A stretch of DNA of 64,000 nucleotides, from NCBI RefSeq assembly GCF_042695135.1, contig NZ_CP170547.1, forward strand, positions 2,046,001 to 2,110,000. The letters run 5' to 3'. Numbering within the stretch: the stretch's first letter is position 1; the number at the start of each line of letters is the position of its first letter. Both the position numbers and the translations under genes were made by a program. This DNA is from Epilithonimonas sp042695135 (lineage in GTDB: Bacteria > Bacteroidota > Bacteroidia > Flavobacteriales > Weeksellaceae). Of the stretch, positions 34,238 through 42,092 are shown piece by piece. Below the pieces are notes generated by a model. It did not search any database. It had not been told where the DNA came from and saw only the letters and a list, made by a program, of their open reading frames with translations.

Positions 34238-34767
34238 ATGAGTGACCAGGAACAATACAATCACAAAGCAGCCTTAATAGAGGATCTTTTAGCAGCACCT
34301 TTTATTGCAGCAGCAAATGCCAATTCCAAAATGGCGCAGGAACAGGTTAAATTCTTAATGGAAACGTGCTTTGACGCAAAAGATGACTCCTTTTCCCCAA
34401 AAATGGTCAGCCTGACTATCAGGAAAAACAGTAAGTCCGAGACTGAACCAGACGAGCTTATATCTTTTGAGTTACCATTGATTACCATTATACCTTTTAA
34501 TTCACTATGTGTCAAAGATATTAATGTCAAGTTTGATATGGAAATCGTTTCTATGGCGCCAAACATGTAGCAGACAACAATGATACCGCCAAAAAAAATA
34601 TGGAAATGAGAGGAAGTGTGGCGGCTTCGAAAAGTGACGATAGTCCTACTCAGAAAAGGCATCAGTCCAAAATGAATGTAGAAATAACTGGCGGCACGAT
34701 ACCGCTTCCTGTAGGATTAACAACCATACTAAAGTTTTACTCTAATAACATCCAACTAAAATCTTAA
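34238..34767 (+). pseudogene. DUF2589 gene interrupted by a frameshift
   Basis: The first 110 residues (LLAAPFIAAANANSKMAQEQ ... LPLITIIPFNSLCVKDINVK) match the neighbouring DUF2589 protein, then the frame stops at 34570. The -1 frame, open from 34537, continues with AKHVADNNDTAKKNMEMRGS and ends with GGTIPLPVGLTTILKFYSNN, the missing C-terminal block, stopping at 34767. Joined, the product would be about 176 residues. No slippery heptamer lies in frame at 34537-34567, so a small indel or a sequence error is more likely than programmed shifting. Confidence 0.75.
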
Positions 34768-34771
34768 TATC

Positions 34772-34963
34772 ATGAACCAAACATTACAATGTCCAAAATG
34801 TAAATCAGAAATAACCTTTAATGCAAGAGCATTAATTGCAGGTGCAGCTTTCGGATGTACAACTTGTCAGTCTCAAATAAGAATGTCACCATCAAGTATG
34901 AATCAGGCAAAAAAAGCATACGACAAGTTTACAGACCTTAAGAAAAAAATCTCTCAAAAATAA
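34772..34963 (+). CDS. Small zinc-ribbon protein
   Basis: A 63-residue protein with CPKC at residues 7-10 and CTTC near 29-32, a four-cysteine zinc ribbon, followed by a basic helical tail (KKAYDKFTDLKKKISQK). No known enzyme module is attached. It sits four bases after the frameshifted DUF2589 gene and five bases before the next gene, so it belongs to the same transcript and probably acts with the DUF2589 proteins. Confidence 0.75.
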   Translation: MNQTLQCPKCKSEITFNARALIAGAAFGCTTCQSQIRMSPSSMNQAKKAYDKFTDLKKKISQK

Positions 34964-34968
34964 CGGAT

Positions 34969-35430
34969 ATGGTGAATTTTAAAAATTTAATAGAAGCGCT
35001 CAACGATTCTATCACAATAGCAAATGATTCTTTAATGAGTAATCATACGGACTTCATTGATACCTATTTTGAAAAAGCTGAAAGTGGAGGACTCACTGCA
35101 AAAACAGTGACACTTAATTTCCCTGTTAAGATGGGTGATAATACAATAAAGGAGGTTCCCGTAAATGCGCCGATCATCACTCTTATACCCGTTTATTCCC
35201 CAAAAGTGGATGAGGTCAAGCTTACGGCAAGCCTGGAAATAGCATTGGATAATGATGATCTGATGGTGAGCTTTTCAAATGACGAGAAGTCAAGCGGCCT
35301 CTTTGGGAATAAAAGCAAAACTTCAACGGCAAAATTGGAGATCGTTCTCAAACCGGGTGAAACCACAGAGGGATTGAAAGATATTATCGAAGGCTATGAA
35401 AAAGTCCTTAGGGCACAGATCCCGGGCTAA
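34969..35430 (+). CDS. DUF2589-like protein, third member
   Basis: A 153-residue protein, shorter and more diverged than the first. It keeps the N-terminal helix (LNDSITIANDSLMSNHTDFI), the central block VNAPIITLIPVYSPKVDEVKL and strands after it, then a Ser/Lys-rich stretch (SFSNDEKSSGLFGNKSKTST). The C-terminal part ELPLP-type motif is replaced by VLKPGETTEGLKDIIEGYEK. I infer the same family on the ITLIP block. It follows the zinc ribbon closely and precedes the GH25 gene by 40 bases. Confidence 0.7.
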   Translation: MVNFKNLIEALNDSITIANDSLMSNHTDFIDTYFEKAESGGLTAKTVTLNFPVKMGDNTIKEVPVNAPIITLIPVYSPKVDEVKLTASLEIALDNDDLMVSFSNDEKSSGLFGNKSKTSTAKLEIVLKPGETTEGLKDIIEGYEKVLRAQIPG

Positions 35431-35470
35431 TTGAATATTTAGTAAAAATTATAAACAAAAAAATAACATC

Positions 35471-36283
35471 ATGAATTTTATATCAAAAATAGTTGTAACT
35501 GTAGTAACGATCAATGCATTAGGTTTGGCAATAGTGTCCTACAAAGTATTAGGCAAAGATTTAAAAAATAAAGCAAAACATCTGATAACAGAATCTTCAA
35601 AAAATGCTGAGCAAACAAACAAAACTGTATCTTTAGCAACAATAAAAGACAGCCCCATGGAAGATGAAAACAGTAATTTGAAAACCTTTTTGAGAGGAAT
35701 TGACGTCTCACATTGGAATGGCAACATTGTAGAAGATCTGCAAAAAAAAGACGGACTGCAATTTGTAATCTGTAAATCCACGCAAGGAGAAAGAGATATA
35801 GATCCGGATTTTACCAAAAATTGGAAATACTTAAGTGAGAAAAATATAATGAAGGGGACTTACCATTTTTATGTCTATTCTCAAGATCCTATAAAACAGG
35901 CTGTTCACTTCTGCAGTACTGTAGATAATGCGGGTATGATTAAAGATACTGACTTTCCCTTGATTATTGATATTGAAGAAATGAGTCTCCCGAGAAAACC
36001 CATCGATGCTGAAAGGTTAAAAAAAGATTTGTTAACATTTTTAAACTATGTCGAAGACAAAACGAATCAAGCACCAATAATATATTCCGATTTTTCTTTT
36101 TTAAATCGATATTTAAATGATTCCGCATTTTCAAAATACCCTTTGTGGCTCGCCGAATATTCTCATTCTCCAAAACCTAAAATACCTGAAACCTGGAAAG
36201 GTAAGGGGTGTATGATATGGCAAAAAACAGACAATTACCACGTCAATTCTGACGATACAGATTTTGACATTTACTATAAATAA
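35471..36283 (+). CDS. GH25 muramidase with N-terminal anchor
   Basis: A 270-residue lysozyme-type enzyme that cleaves the MurNAc-GlcNAc bond of peptidoglycan. The GH25 barrel starts at about residue 75 with RGIDVSHWNG (catalytic-site Asp), has ATQ-like FVICKSTQGERDIDP, the acidic DIEEM in PLIIDIEEMS, and ends with DTDFDIYYK. A single N-terminal hydrophobic helix (IVVTVVTINALGLAIVSYKV) plus a lysine-rich linker suggests membrane anchoring with the enzyme outside. It closes the DUF2589 set; a terminator follows. Confidence 0.9.
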   Translation: MNFISKIVVTVVTINALGLAIVSYKVLGKDLKNKAKHLITESSKNAEQTNKTVSLATIKDSPMEDENSNLKTFLRGIDVSHWNGNIVEDLQKKDGLQFVICKSTQGERDIDPDFTKNWKYLSEKNIMKGTYHFYVYSQDPIKQAVHFCSTVDNAGMIKDTDFPLIIDIEEMSLPRKPIDAERLKKDLLTFLNYVEDKTNQAPIIYSDFSFLNRYLNDSAFSKYPLWLAEYSHSPKPKIPETWKGKGCMIWQKTDNYHVNSDDTDFDIYYK

Positions 36284-36300
36284 AGTCTTATATAGTTAAA

Positions 36301-36330
36301 AAAATATCCTGATTACAGTTAGGATATTTT
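36301..36330 (+). terminator. Terminator after the GH25 gene
   Basis: 10-bp perfect arms AAAATATCCT / AGGATATTTT with a 10-base loop, 18 bases after the GH25 stop. Confidence 0.7.
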
Positions 36331-36434
36331 ATGTTATAAAAACTTGATGAAAGTTGGAAATTGGTGGTATTTCTGTACCTCAAGAACTTTTATGATGTTG
36401 CAATCGCCGAAATCATAATGATCCATTCCTATTA

Positions 36435-37133
36435 TCAACAGATCAGAAGCAGTCGATATTCACCGTTATTTTCTTTTGGAGCTCTGTGAATACATGGTAA
36501 AACCTCTTGTCCCGGATGATCTACCGCTAATCTCCAAAGATGACCGGATCCTAAATTAACAGACTGAGCATCAGGTTTTGGTTGATAGTGCAGGTCAAAA
36601 GAGTTTTCTATTAGAAAGCTTTCAAATTCATCTTCTGAACCGATATGTAATTCTTTGAGCTTTTCCCTTATTTCAGGAATCAAGATTTTTTGTAAAGCCT
36701 GGTCATTTGCTAAAATATCGCTTGCAGCACCATAATAAGTGCATAAAAATGTACTGGTAGCAACAGGTGAACTATCTACGTGATAAGAATATACGTCTGT
36801 TGAGATGAAATCGAATTCTTCATCCCGTTCATAGTTTTTCAATAGATTGAGTGAAGGCAACGCTCCGAAATCACTTAACATTTGTAGATCATTTAAAATA
36901 ATTTCTCTTGCGACGTGACCTCTTTCTGACAACTGGAGAGCTAAAAGATCTTCTGGATAAACTTCCGTAATGTTGTCTTTTAATTGAAGTTTGGAAACAA
37001 CTTCCTGAAAATCTCCATCCAAATTTCTTTCCCAACAAATGGCATTCATAGTATCGTGGAACTTTGAATTTACAAGTTCAGAAAAATTAGAAACAATTCC
37101 AAAGTGGTTATTTTCAGAATTTTTTTTGTGCAT
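36435..37133 (-). CDS. DUF1826 protein
   Basis: A 232-residue soluble protein of family DUF1826, recognised by VYSYHVDSSPVATSTFLCTYYGA-type and CIHRAPK blocks. The HxD at His118/Asp120, with a distal His216 and Arg227 near the end, looks like the metal and 2-oxoglutarate ligands of Fe(II) dioxygenases (HxD...H...R); that is an inference, not a known activity. It is transcribed away from the ergothioneine operon and shares its 272-base upstream region, with a perfect -7 box 28 bases from the ATG. Confidence 0.75.
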   Translation of the reverse strand: MHKKNSENNHFGIVSNFSELVNSKFHDTMNAICWERNLDGDFQEVVSKLQLKDNITEVYPEDLLALQLSERGHVAREIILNDLQMLSDFGALPSLNLLKNYERDEEFDFISTDVYSYHVDSSPVATSTFLCTYYGAASDILANDQALQKILIPEIREKLKELHIGSEDEFESFLIENSFDLHYQPKPDAQSVNLGSGHLWRLAVDHPGQEVLPCIHRAPKENNGEYRLLLIC

Positions 37134-37161
37134 ATAATTTTGTTAAATGTCTTTATTTATG

Positions 37162-37169
37162 CAAAAATA
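37162..37169 (-). promoter_or_regulatory. -7 promoter box TATTTTTG for the DUF1826 gene
   Basis: Perfect TAnnTTTG on the minus strand, 28 bases before the ATG. Confidence 0.5.
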
Positions 37170-37405
37170 CTGAACAAGCAGAAGAAAGAGTCATATTATT
37201 TTTATAATTAATAATGACTGTAATAAATTTAATATAATCTATAAGTTTAAGTATCATAATCTTAAAAAATAACAAGAAAAATTTTACTCGAAAAAATCAA
37301 AAAAGTTTTTTAAATTAGACGAGATAGCAGAAGCACAATTTTATGGAAAATAATTCTAATGGCGGCAAGATAGTTGTATTAACTTAAAAAAAATTAAGAT
37401 AACCA

Positions 37406-38389
37406 ATGAATTTACAGCTTATTACAGATTATAAGGTAGAAAATTATCAAAGTGATAGCTTTCGTTCAGATGTCCTTGATGGCTTGAAACAAAATCCAAA
37501 GAAATTATTTTCTAAATATTTTTATGACAAAGCCGGAGATAGACTTTTCCAGCAGATTATGGCGATGCCGGAATATTATCTTACAGATTGTGAACTCGAC
37601 ATTTTCAAAAATAAAACCAGGGAATTAGCGAACAGTATCCTATCCGATAACGAACCTTTTGATCTGATAGAATTAGGAGCCGGAGATGCTATGAAATCTA
37701 CTTTTCTGCTGGAATGTTTAACAAAAGAAAATGTCGATTTTACTTATATGCCAATCGATATTTCAGGAAACATTCTTTCGGTCTTAAATGAAAAGCTCAA
37801 CAGTAATCTTCCGGAGTTGGAGATTATTCCTTTGGAAGGCGATTATTTTGATATGCTGGATAAGGCAATGTCAATCTCAAAAAGGAGAAAAGTCGTTCTT
37901 TTTCTTGGCGGAAATATAGGTAATATGGATACAGAGGAGTCCTACCATTTCTGCCGGGAACTTAGAAGAAAGCTCAATCGCGGAGATATTCTCCTGGTAG
38001 GTTTCGACCTTAAAAAAAATCCACATACCATTCTTAATGCTTATAATGATGAGAACGGAATCACGTCATCCTTCAATCTGAATCTCCTTGTGAGAATGAA
38101 TCGTGAATTGGAAGCTGATTTTGATGTCTTGAATTTCCAGCATTATCAAACCTATGACCCGATTTCCGGTGCCTGCAAAAGTTACCTGGTAAGCCTCACC
38201 GAGCAAAATGTGCACATTGGAAATGAAGTATTTCACTTTGAAGAAAATGAGCTCATTGATATGGAAATCTCACAAAAATTTTCTCCGGACGATATCAGCA
38301 AGCTTGCCAGAGATTCAAAATTTCATATTATTGATGAGATCCCTGACTCCAAAAACTGGTTTGTAGATTCTATCTGGCAAGTTATCTAA
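37406..38389 (+). CDS. egtD: L-histidine N-alpha-methyltransferase (EgtD)
   Basis: A 327-residue SAM-dependent enzyme that trimethylates the alpha-amino group of histidine to hercynine, the first step of ergothioneine synthesis. It shows KYFYDKAGDRLFQQIMAMPE with the EYY..DCE start of the DUF2260/EgtD family, the SAM site LIELGAGDAMKS, LFLGGNIGNM and VGFDLKKN. Length fits. It is the first of five genes on one strand (egtD, egtB, ABC ATPase, permease-binding protein, C-S lyase) with gaps of 17 bases or less. Confidence 0.93.
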   Translation: MNLQLITDYKVENYQSDSFRSDVLDGLKQNPKKLFSKYFYDKAGDRLFQQIMAMPEYYLTDCELDIFKNKTRELANSILSDNEPFDLIELGAGDAMKSTFLLECLTKENVDFTYMPIDISGNILSVLNEKLNSNLPELEIIPLEGDYFDMLDKAMSISKRRKVVLFLGGNIGNMDTEESYHFCRELRRKLNRGDILLVGFDLKKNPHTILNAYNDENGITSSFNLNLLVRMNRELEADFDVLNFQHYQTYDPISGACKSYLVSLTEQNVHIGNEVFHFEENELIDMEISQKFSPDDISKLARDSKFHIIDEIPDSKNWFVDSIWQVI

Positions 38390-38406
38390 TTTTAAATTAA
38401 TCAAGA

Positions 38407-39597
38407 ATGAAAACAAATTCAGTTATAGCGGTATCAAATTTCATTACAAATTGGGCAGAGAAATATTCAGTAATTCGGAATCATTCGGTTGAGATCTGTA
38501 AACCGCTGGAAATTGAAGATTATGTAGTTCAGCCAATTGTGGATGTAAGTCCTCCGAAATGGCATCTTGGCCACACAACCTGGTTTTTTGAAACTTTTAT
38601 TTTGGAACCAAATTTCCCGGGATACAAAGTTTTCGATTCCCAGTATAATTTTGTTTTCAACAGCTATTACGAAACAATTGGAGCCAGAGTGATCCGGACA
38701 GATCGGGGAAATCTCAGCCGTCCATCAGTTTCCGATATTTACAGATATAGAAAATACGTTGATGAGCAGATGAACACTTTCCTTCAAAGCGAATTTTTAA
38801 CGGAAGAAATCAAACCTTTACTTGAACTTGGTCTTAATCACGAGCAGCAACACCAAGAATTATTGCTGACAGATATCAAATATATTTTAGGTCACAATCC
38901 ACTTTTTCCCGCTTATAACAACGAAATTCTTTCTAAAAAACAACATTCTGAAGATATTGAAATGATCAGTTTTCCGGAAGGTGTTTATGAGATTGGTTTT
39001 GAGGGCGAAGGTTTCTGTTTTGATAACGAATTAGGAAGGCACAAAGTTTATCTTAATGATTTTAGCATCGCCAGTCGATTAGTTTCCAATCAGGAATATC
39101 TGGAATTTATGGAAGCCGGTGGTTATCTGGATTTCAGACATTGGCACGCCGAAGGTTGGGACTGGGTCAAACAGAATGAAACTAAATCTCCTTTGTACTG
39201 GCATTTGATTGACGGAAAATGGATGAACTATACTTTGAATGGTCTGCAGGAATTAGATTCAAATGATGCCGTCTGCCATATCAATTTTTACGAAGCTTCA
39301 GCCTTCGCTTCTTGGAAAGGAATGCGTCTGCCAACCGAAGCGGAGTGGGAAATTGCTTCCAGTCATTTCAAATGGGGAAACCGCTGGGAATGGACCAATT
39401 CTGCCTATTTGCCTTATCCAGATTTTAAAAAAGAAGCAGGCGCAGTAGGAGAGTATAACGGCAAATTTATGGTCAATCAAATGGTTCTTCGCGGTGCTTC
39501 GGACGCAACTCCAAAAGGACACAGCAGGAATACTTACCGAAACTTCTTCCAGACCGGCTTGAAATGGCAATTTACAGGAATAAGACTCGCTCAATAA
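38407..39597 (+). CDS. egtB: Ergothioneine synthase EgtB (sulfoxide synthase)
   Basis: A 396-residue iron enzyme that joins hercynine to a cysteine-containing thiol with oxygen, giving a sulfoxide. The N-terminal DinB-like domain has His56 (HLGHTTWFFE) and the HxxxHxE motif NHEQQHQE (His145, His149), the three iron ligands of the family. The C-terminal FGE-sulfatase domain has LPTEAEWEIA and VLRGASDATP. No egtA or egtC lies in the window, so cysteine itself may be the donor. Sits 17 bases after egtD. Confidence 0.93.
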   Translation: MKTNSVIAVSNFITNWAEKYSVIRNHSVEICKPLEIEDYVVQPIVDVSPPKWHLGHTTWFFETFILEPNFPGYKVFDSQYNFVFNSYYETIGARVIRTDRGNLSRPSVSDIYRYRKYVDEQMNTFLQSEFLTEEIKPLLELGLNHEQQHQELLLTDIKYILGHNPLFPAYNNEILSKKQHSEDIEMISFPEGVYEIGFEGEGFCFDNELGRHKVYLNDFSIASRLVSNQEYLEFMEAGGYLDFRHWHAEGWDWVKQNETKSPLYWHLIDGKWMNYTLNGLQELDSNDAVCHINFYEASAFASWKGMRLPTEAEWEIASSHFKWGNRWEWTNSAYLPYPDFKKEAGAVGEYNGKFMVNQMVLRGASDATPKGHSRNTYRNFFQTGLKWQFTGIRLAQ

Positions 39598-39603
39598 TTG
39601 CAA

Positions 39604-40524
39604 ATGATCACAGTAGAATCGGTTTCAAAAAACTTCAACGGAAAACCAGCGGTTGACAATATTTCTTTTCAGGCAAATGATAAAGAAATTATTGTGCTTT
39701 TGGGAACCAGTGGTTGTGGAAAAACAACGACGCTGAAAATGATCAACCGCCTGATAGAAGCAGATTCAGGTAATATTTTGATTGATGGTAAAAATATCCG
39801 AGAGCAAAAAATTGAAGATCTCAGAATGGGAATCGGTTTTGTAATGCAACATTCAGGATTGTTTCCGCATTATACAGTTAAACAAAATATCGCCGTCGTT
39901 CCGGAATTACTCAAGTGGAACAAGAAAAAGATTCAAAGCAGAACTGAAGAACTTTTGCACAAACTTCATCTTTCCGAAGAAGTGCTCTCCCGATTTCCCA
40001 ACGAATTAAGTGGCGGTCAACAGCAAAGAGTAGGAATCGCCCGAGCTTTGATCGCTAATTCACCGATCTTGTTGATGGATGAGCCTTTCGGAGCGTTGGA
40101 TAATATTACAAAAACAGATATCCATTCAGAATTCAAATCACTAGAAGAAATTAAAAATAAAACGATAATTCTCGTCACGCACGATGTTCAGGAAGCTTTT
40201 GAATTAGGACACCGGATTTGCCTGATGGATAAAGGAAAAATTATTCAGACAGGAACGCCGAAAGAAATGTTGTATCGCCCAACCAATGATTTTGTGAAAG
40301 ATTTTTTCGCTGAAAACAGATTGTTGTTGGAATACAAAGTCGCAAGTTTAAATGATCTTAATTCTTATTTCACTTCAGAAAATATAATAAATGAATTTAA
40401 TTTTACTGAAACCACAAGTGTCTGGAATGCTTTACAAAAATTAAGTTCAGACCCAAAAAATACAGATGCTTACGAAGTGTTGATTAGAGCATTCAACGAC
40501 TACCGAAAATTACAAATCGTATGA
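39604..40524 (+). CDS. egtV: ABC transporter ATPase, EgtV/OpuCA type
   Basis: A 306-residue ATP-binding subunit of an osmoprotectant-class importer. Walker A GTSGCGKTTT, signature LSGGQQQRVGIARAL, Walker B ILLMDEPFGALD and the H-loop LVTHDVQEA are all present. The C-terminal ~60 residues are a regulatory tail shorter than a CBS pair. ATG 39604 is chosen over a TTG two codons earlier. It overlaps the permease gene by four bases (ATGA) and follows egtB by six bases; context suggests uptake of ergothioneine or a related betaine. Confidence 0.88.
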   Translation: MITVESVSKNFNGKPAVDNISFQANDKEIIVLLGTSGCGKTTTLKMINRLIEADSGNILIDGKNIREQKIEDLRMGIGFVMQHSGLFPHYTVKQNIAVVPELLKWNKKKIQSRTEELLHKLHLSEEVLSRFPNELSGGQQQRVGIARALIANSPILLMDEPFGALDNITKTDIHSEFKSLEEIKNKTIILVTHDVQEAFELGHRICLMDKGKIIQTGTPKEMLYRPTNDFVKDFFAENRLLLEYKVASLNDLNSYFTSENIINEFNFTETTSVWNALQKLSSDPKNTDAYEVLIRAFNDYRKLQIV

Positions 40525-42086
40525 CGCAGCAAAGTCTTTGGCAGTTCGTCATCGAACAGCACGAAAAATTACTGACTCAGATTGTTCAACATTTGGGACT
40601 GACGTTTCTGTCATTACTTTTAGCGATTGTTGTAGGTTTACCATTAGGTATTTTAATTGCCCGAAAAAGAAAATTGTCTAGTCCTGTTCTTGGTTTTGCC
40701 GGTATTTTACAGACTATTCCGAGTATTGCTTTACTGGGTTTTATGATTCCCGCCTTTGGCATTGGCGCAACTCCGGCGATTGTTGCTTTGTTGATTTACG
40801 CACTTTTACCGATTATCAGAAATACTTTTACCGGAATTACGGGTGTGAATCCAACAGTCATTGAAGCTGCAAAAGCAATGGGAATGAACCGGAAACAATT
40901 GCTTTTCAAAGTAGAACTTCCGCTGGCAATGCCCGTAATTATTGCGGGAATCAGAACGGCGGCGGTCATTAATGTCGGTGTTGCGACTTTGGCTTCCTTT
41001 GTTGCAGCAGGTGGTTTGGGCGAATTTATTTTTGGTGGAATTTCATTAAACAATACCAATATGATTTTGGCTGGCGCTATTCCTGCAGCGCTATTGGCGA
41101 TTTTACTCGACCAAATGATTGCTGTTTTGCAGAAATCCGGTTATCAGTTTTTAAAGAAATTAAAATACATTATTCCTGCAATTTTTGTGATTTTTGGAAT
41201 TGTTTATTTACTGAATTCCGTTTCAGAAAATAAATTAAAAGCCGGTTTTACACCGGAATTTATGGGAAGGCAAGACGGGGATCTTGGTCTTCGATCAGTT
41301 TATGGATTAAATGTCAATCCAAAAGTCGTGAATGACGCTGTGATGTACAAAGCCGCTTTTGAAGGTGAGTTGGATTTGATTAGCGGATATTCTACAGACG
41401 GAAGGATCAAGGCGTTCGATCTGTATGTTCTGGAGGATGATAAAAAAATATTTCCGCCATATTTTGCGGCGCCAATTATTAAAACTAAAACTTTACAGAA
41501 ATTTCCTGAACTCGAAAAAACACTTGATCTCTTAGCAGGTAAATTTAATGATTCAATAATGACAGATTTGAATTACCGTTCAGATTATCTCAACCAAACG
41601 CCTGAAAAAATTGCGAAAGATTTTTTGATTAAAACTCATTTATATAAAGTTCCAAGGAAAGAAAGCGGAGCAACAATTCGCATTGGTTCAAAGATTTTTG
41701 GCGAGCAATATATTCTAACTGAAATCTACAAAATGCTGATTGAAGGCTATACCAATTATAATGTGGAAACCAAAACAGGACTGGGCGGAACCAAAATCTG
41801 CTTTGATGCTTTGATGAACGAGGCCATCGATTTCTATCCTGAATATACAGGAACCGGACTTTTAGTTTTATTGAAACCATCAGAAAAAACAATTCAAACG
41901 GTTTCTCAAAGTGCTGATAAAACCTATAAATTTGTGGATTCAGAATTCAGAAAACAATACGGGATTCAGTGGCTGAAACCGCTTGGCTTTAATAATTCTT
42001 ATGCCTTGATGATGCGGAAAAAACAGGCGGACGAGTTGAAGATAAAAAGCATCTCTGACCTTAAAAATTATCTGGATTCAAAATAA
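40521..42086 (+). CDS. egtU: ABC permease fused to substrate-binding domain (EgtU-like), lobes in swapped order
   Basis: A 521-residue fusion. Residues about 20-210 form the permease (EAAKAMGMNRKQLLFKVELP is the ATPase-contact loop), then a helix at 217-232 leads to a binding domain. In known OpuC/EgtU proteins the domain begins with the IRIGSKxFxEQ lobe and ends with the DDKxxFPPYxAAP lobe. Here the order is reversed: FTPEFMGRQDGDLGL to IAKDFLIK (243-371) comes first, and TIRIGSKIFGEQYILTE to the end (385-521) comes last. Both halves look intact. Ligand probably ergothioneine, by context. Confidence 0.88.
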   Translation: MTQQSLWQFVIEQHEKLLTQIVQHLGLTFLSLLLAIVVGLPLGILIARKRKLSSPVLGFAGILQTIPSIALLGFMIPAFGIGATPAIVALLIYALLPIIRNTFTGITGVNPTVIEAAKAMGMNRKQLLFKVELPLAMPVIIAGIRTAAVINVGVATLASFVAAGGLGEFIFGGISLNNTNMILAGAIPAALLAILLDQMIAVLQKSGYQFLKKLKYIIPAIFVIFGIVYLLNSVSENKLKAGFTPEFMGRQDGDLGLRSVYGLNVNPKVVNDAVMYKAAFEGELDLISGYSTDGRIKAFDLYVLEDDKKIFPPYFAAPIIKTKTLQKFPELEKTLDLLAGKFNDSIMTDLNYRSDYLNQTPEKIAKDFLIKTHLYKVPRKESGATIRIGSKIFGEQYILTEIYKMLIEGYTNYNVETKTGLGGTKICFDALMNEAIDFYPEYTGTGLLVLLKPSEKTIQTVSQSADKTYKFVDSEFRKQYGIQWLKPLGFNNSYALMMRKKQADELKIKSISDLKNYLDSK

Positions 42087-42092
42087 AATTAG

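Noticed and set aside
34537..34567. Programmed frameshift in the second DUF2589 gene
   Set aside because: No in-frame X-XXY-YYZ heptamer is present, so a mutation or sequence error is more likely.
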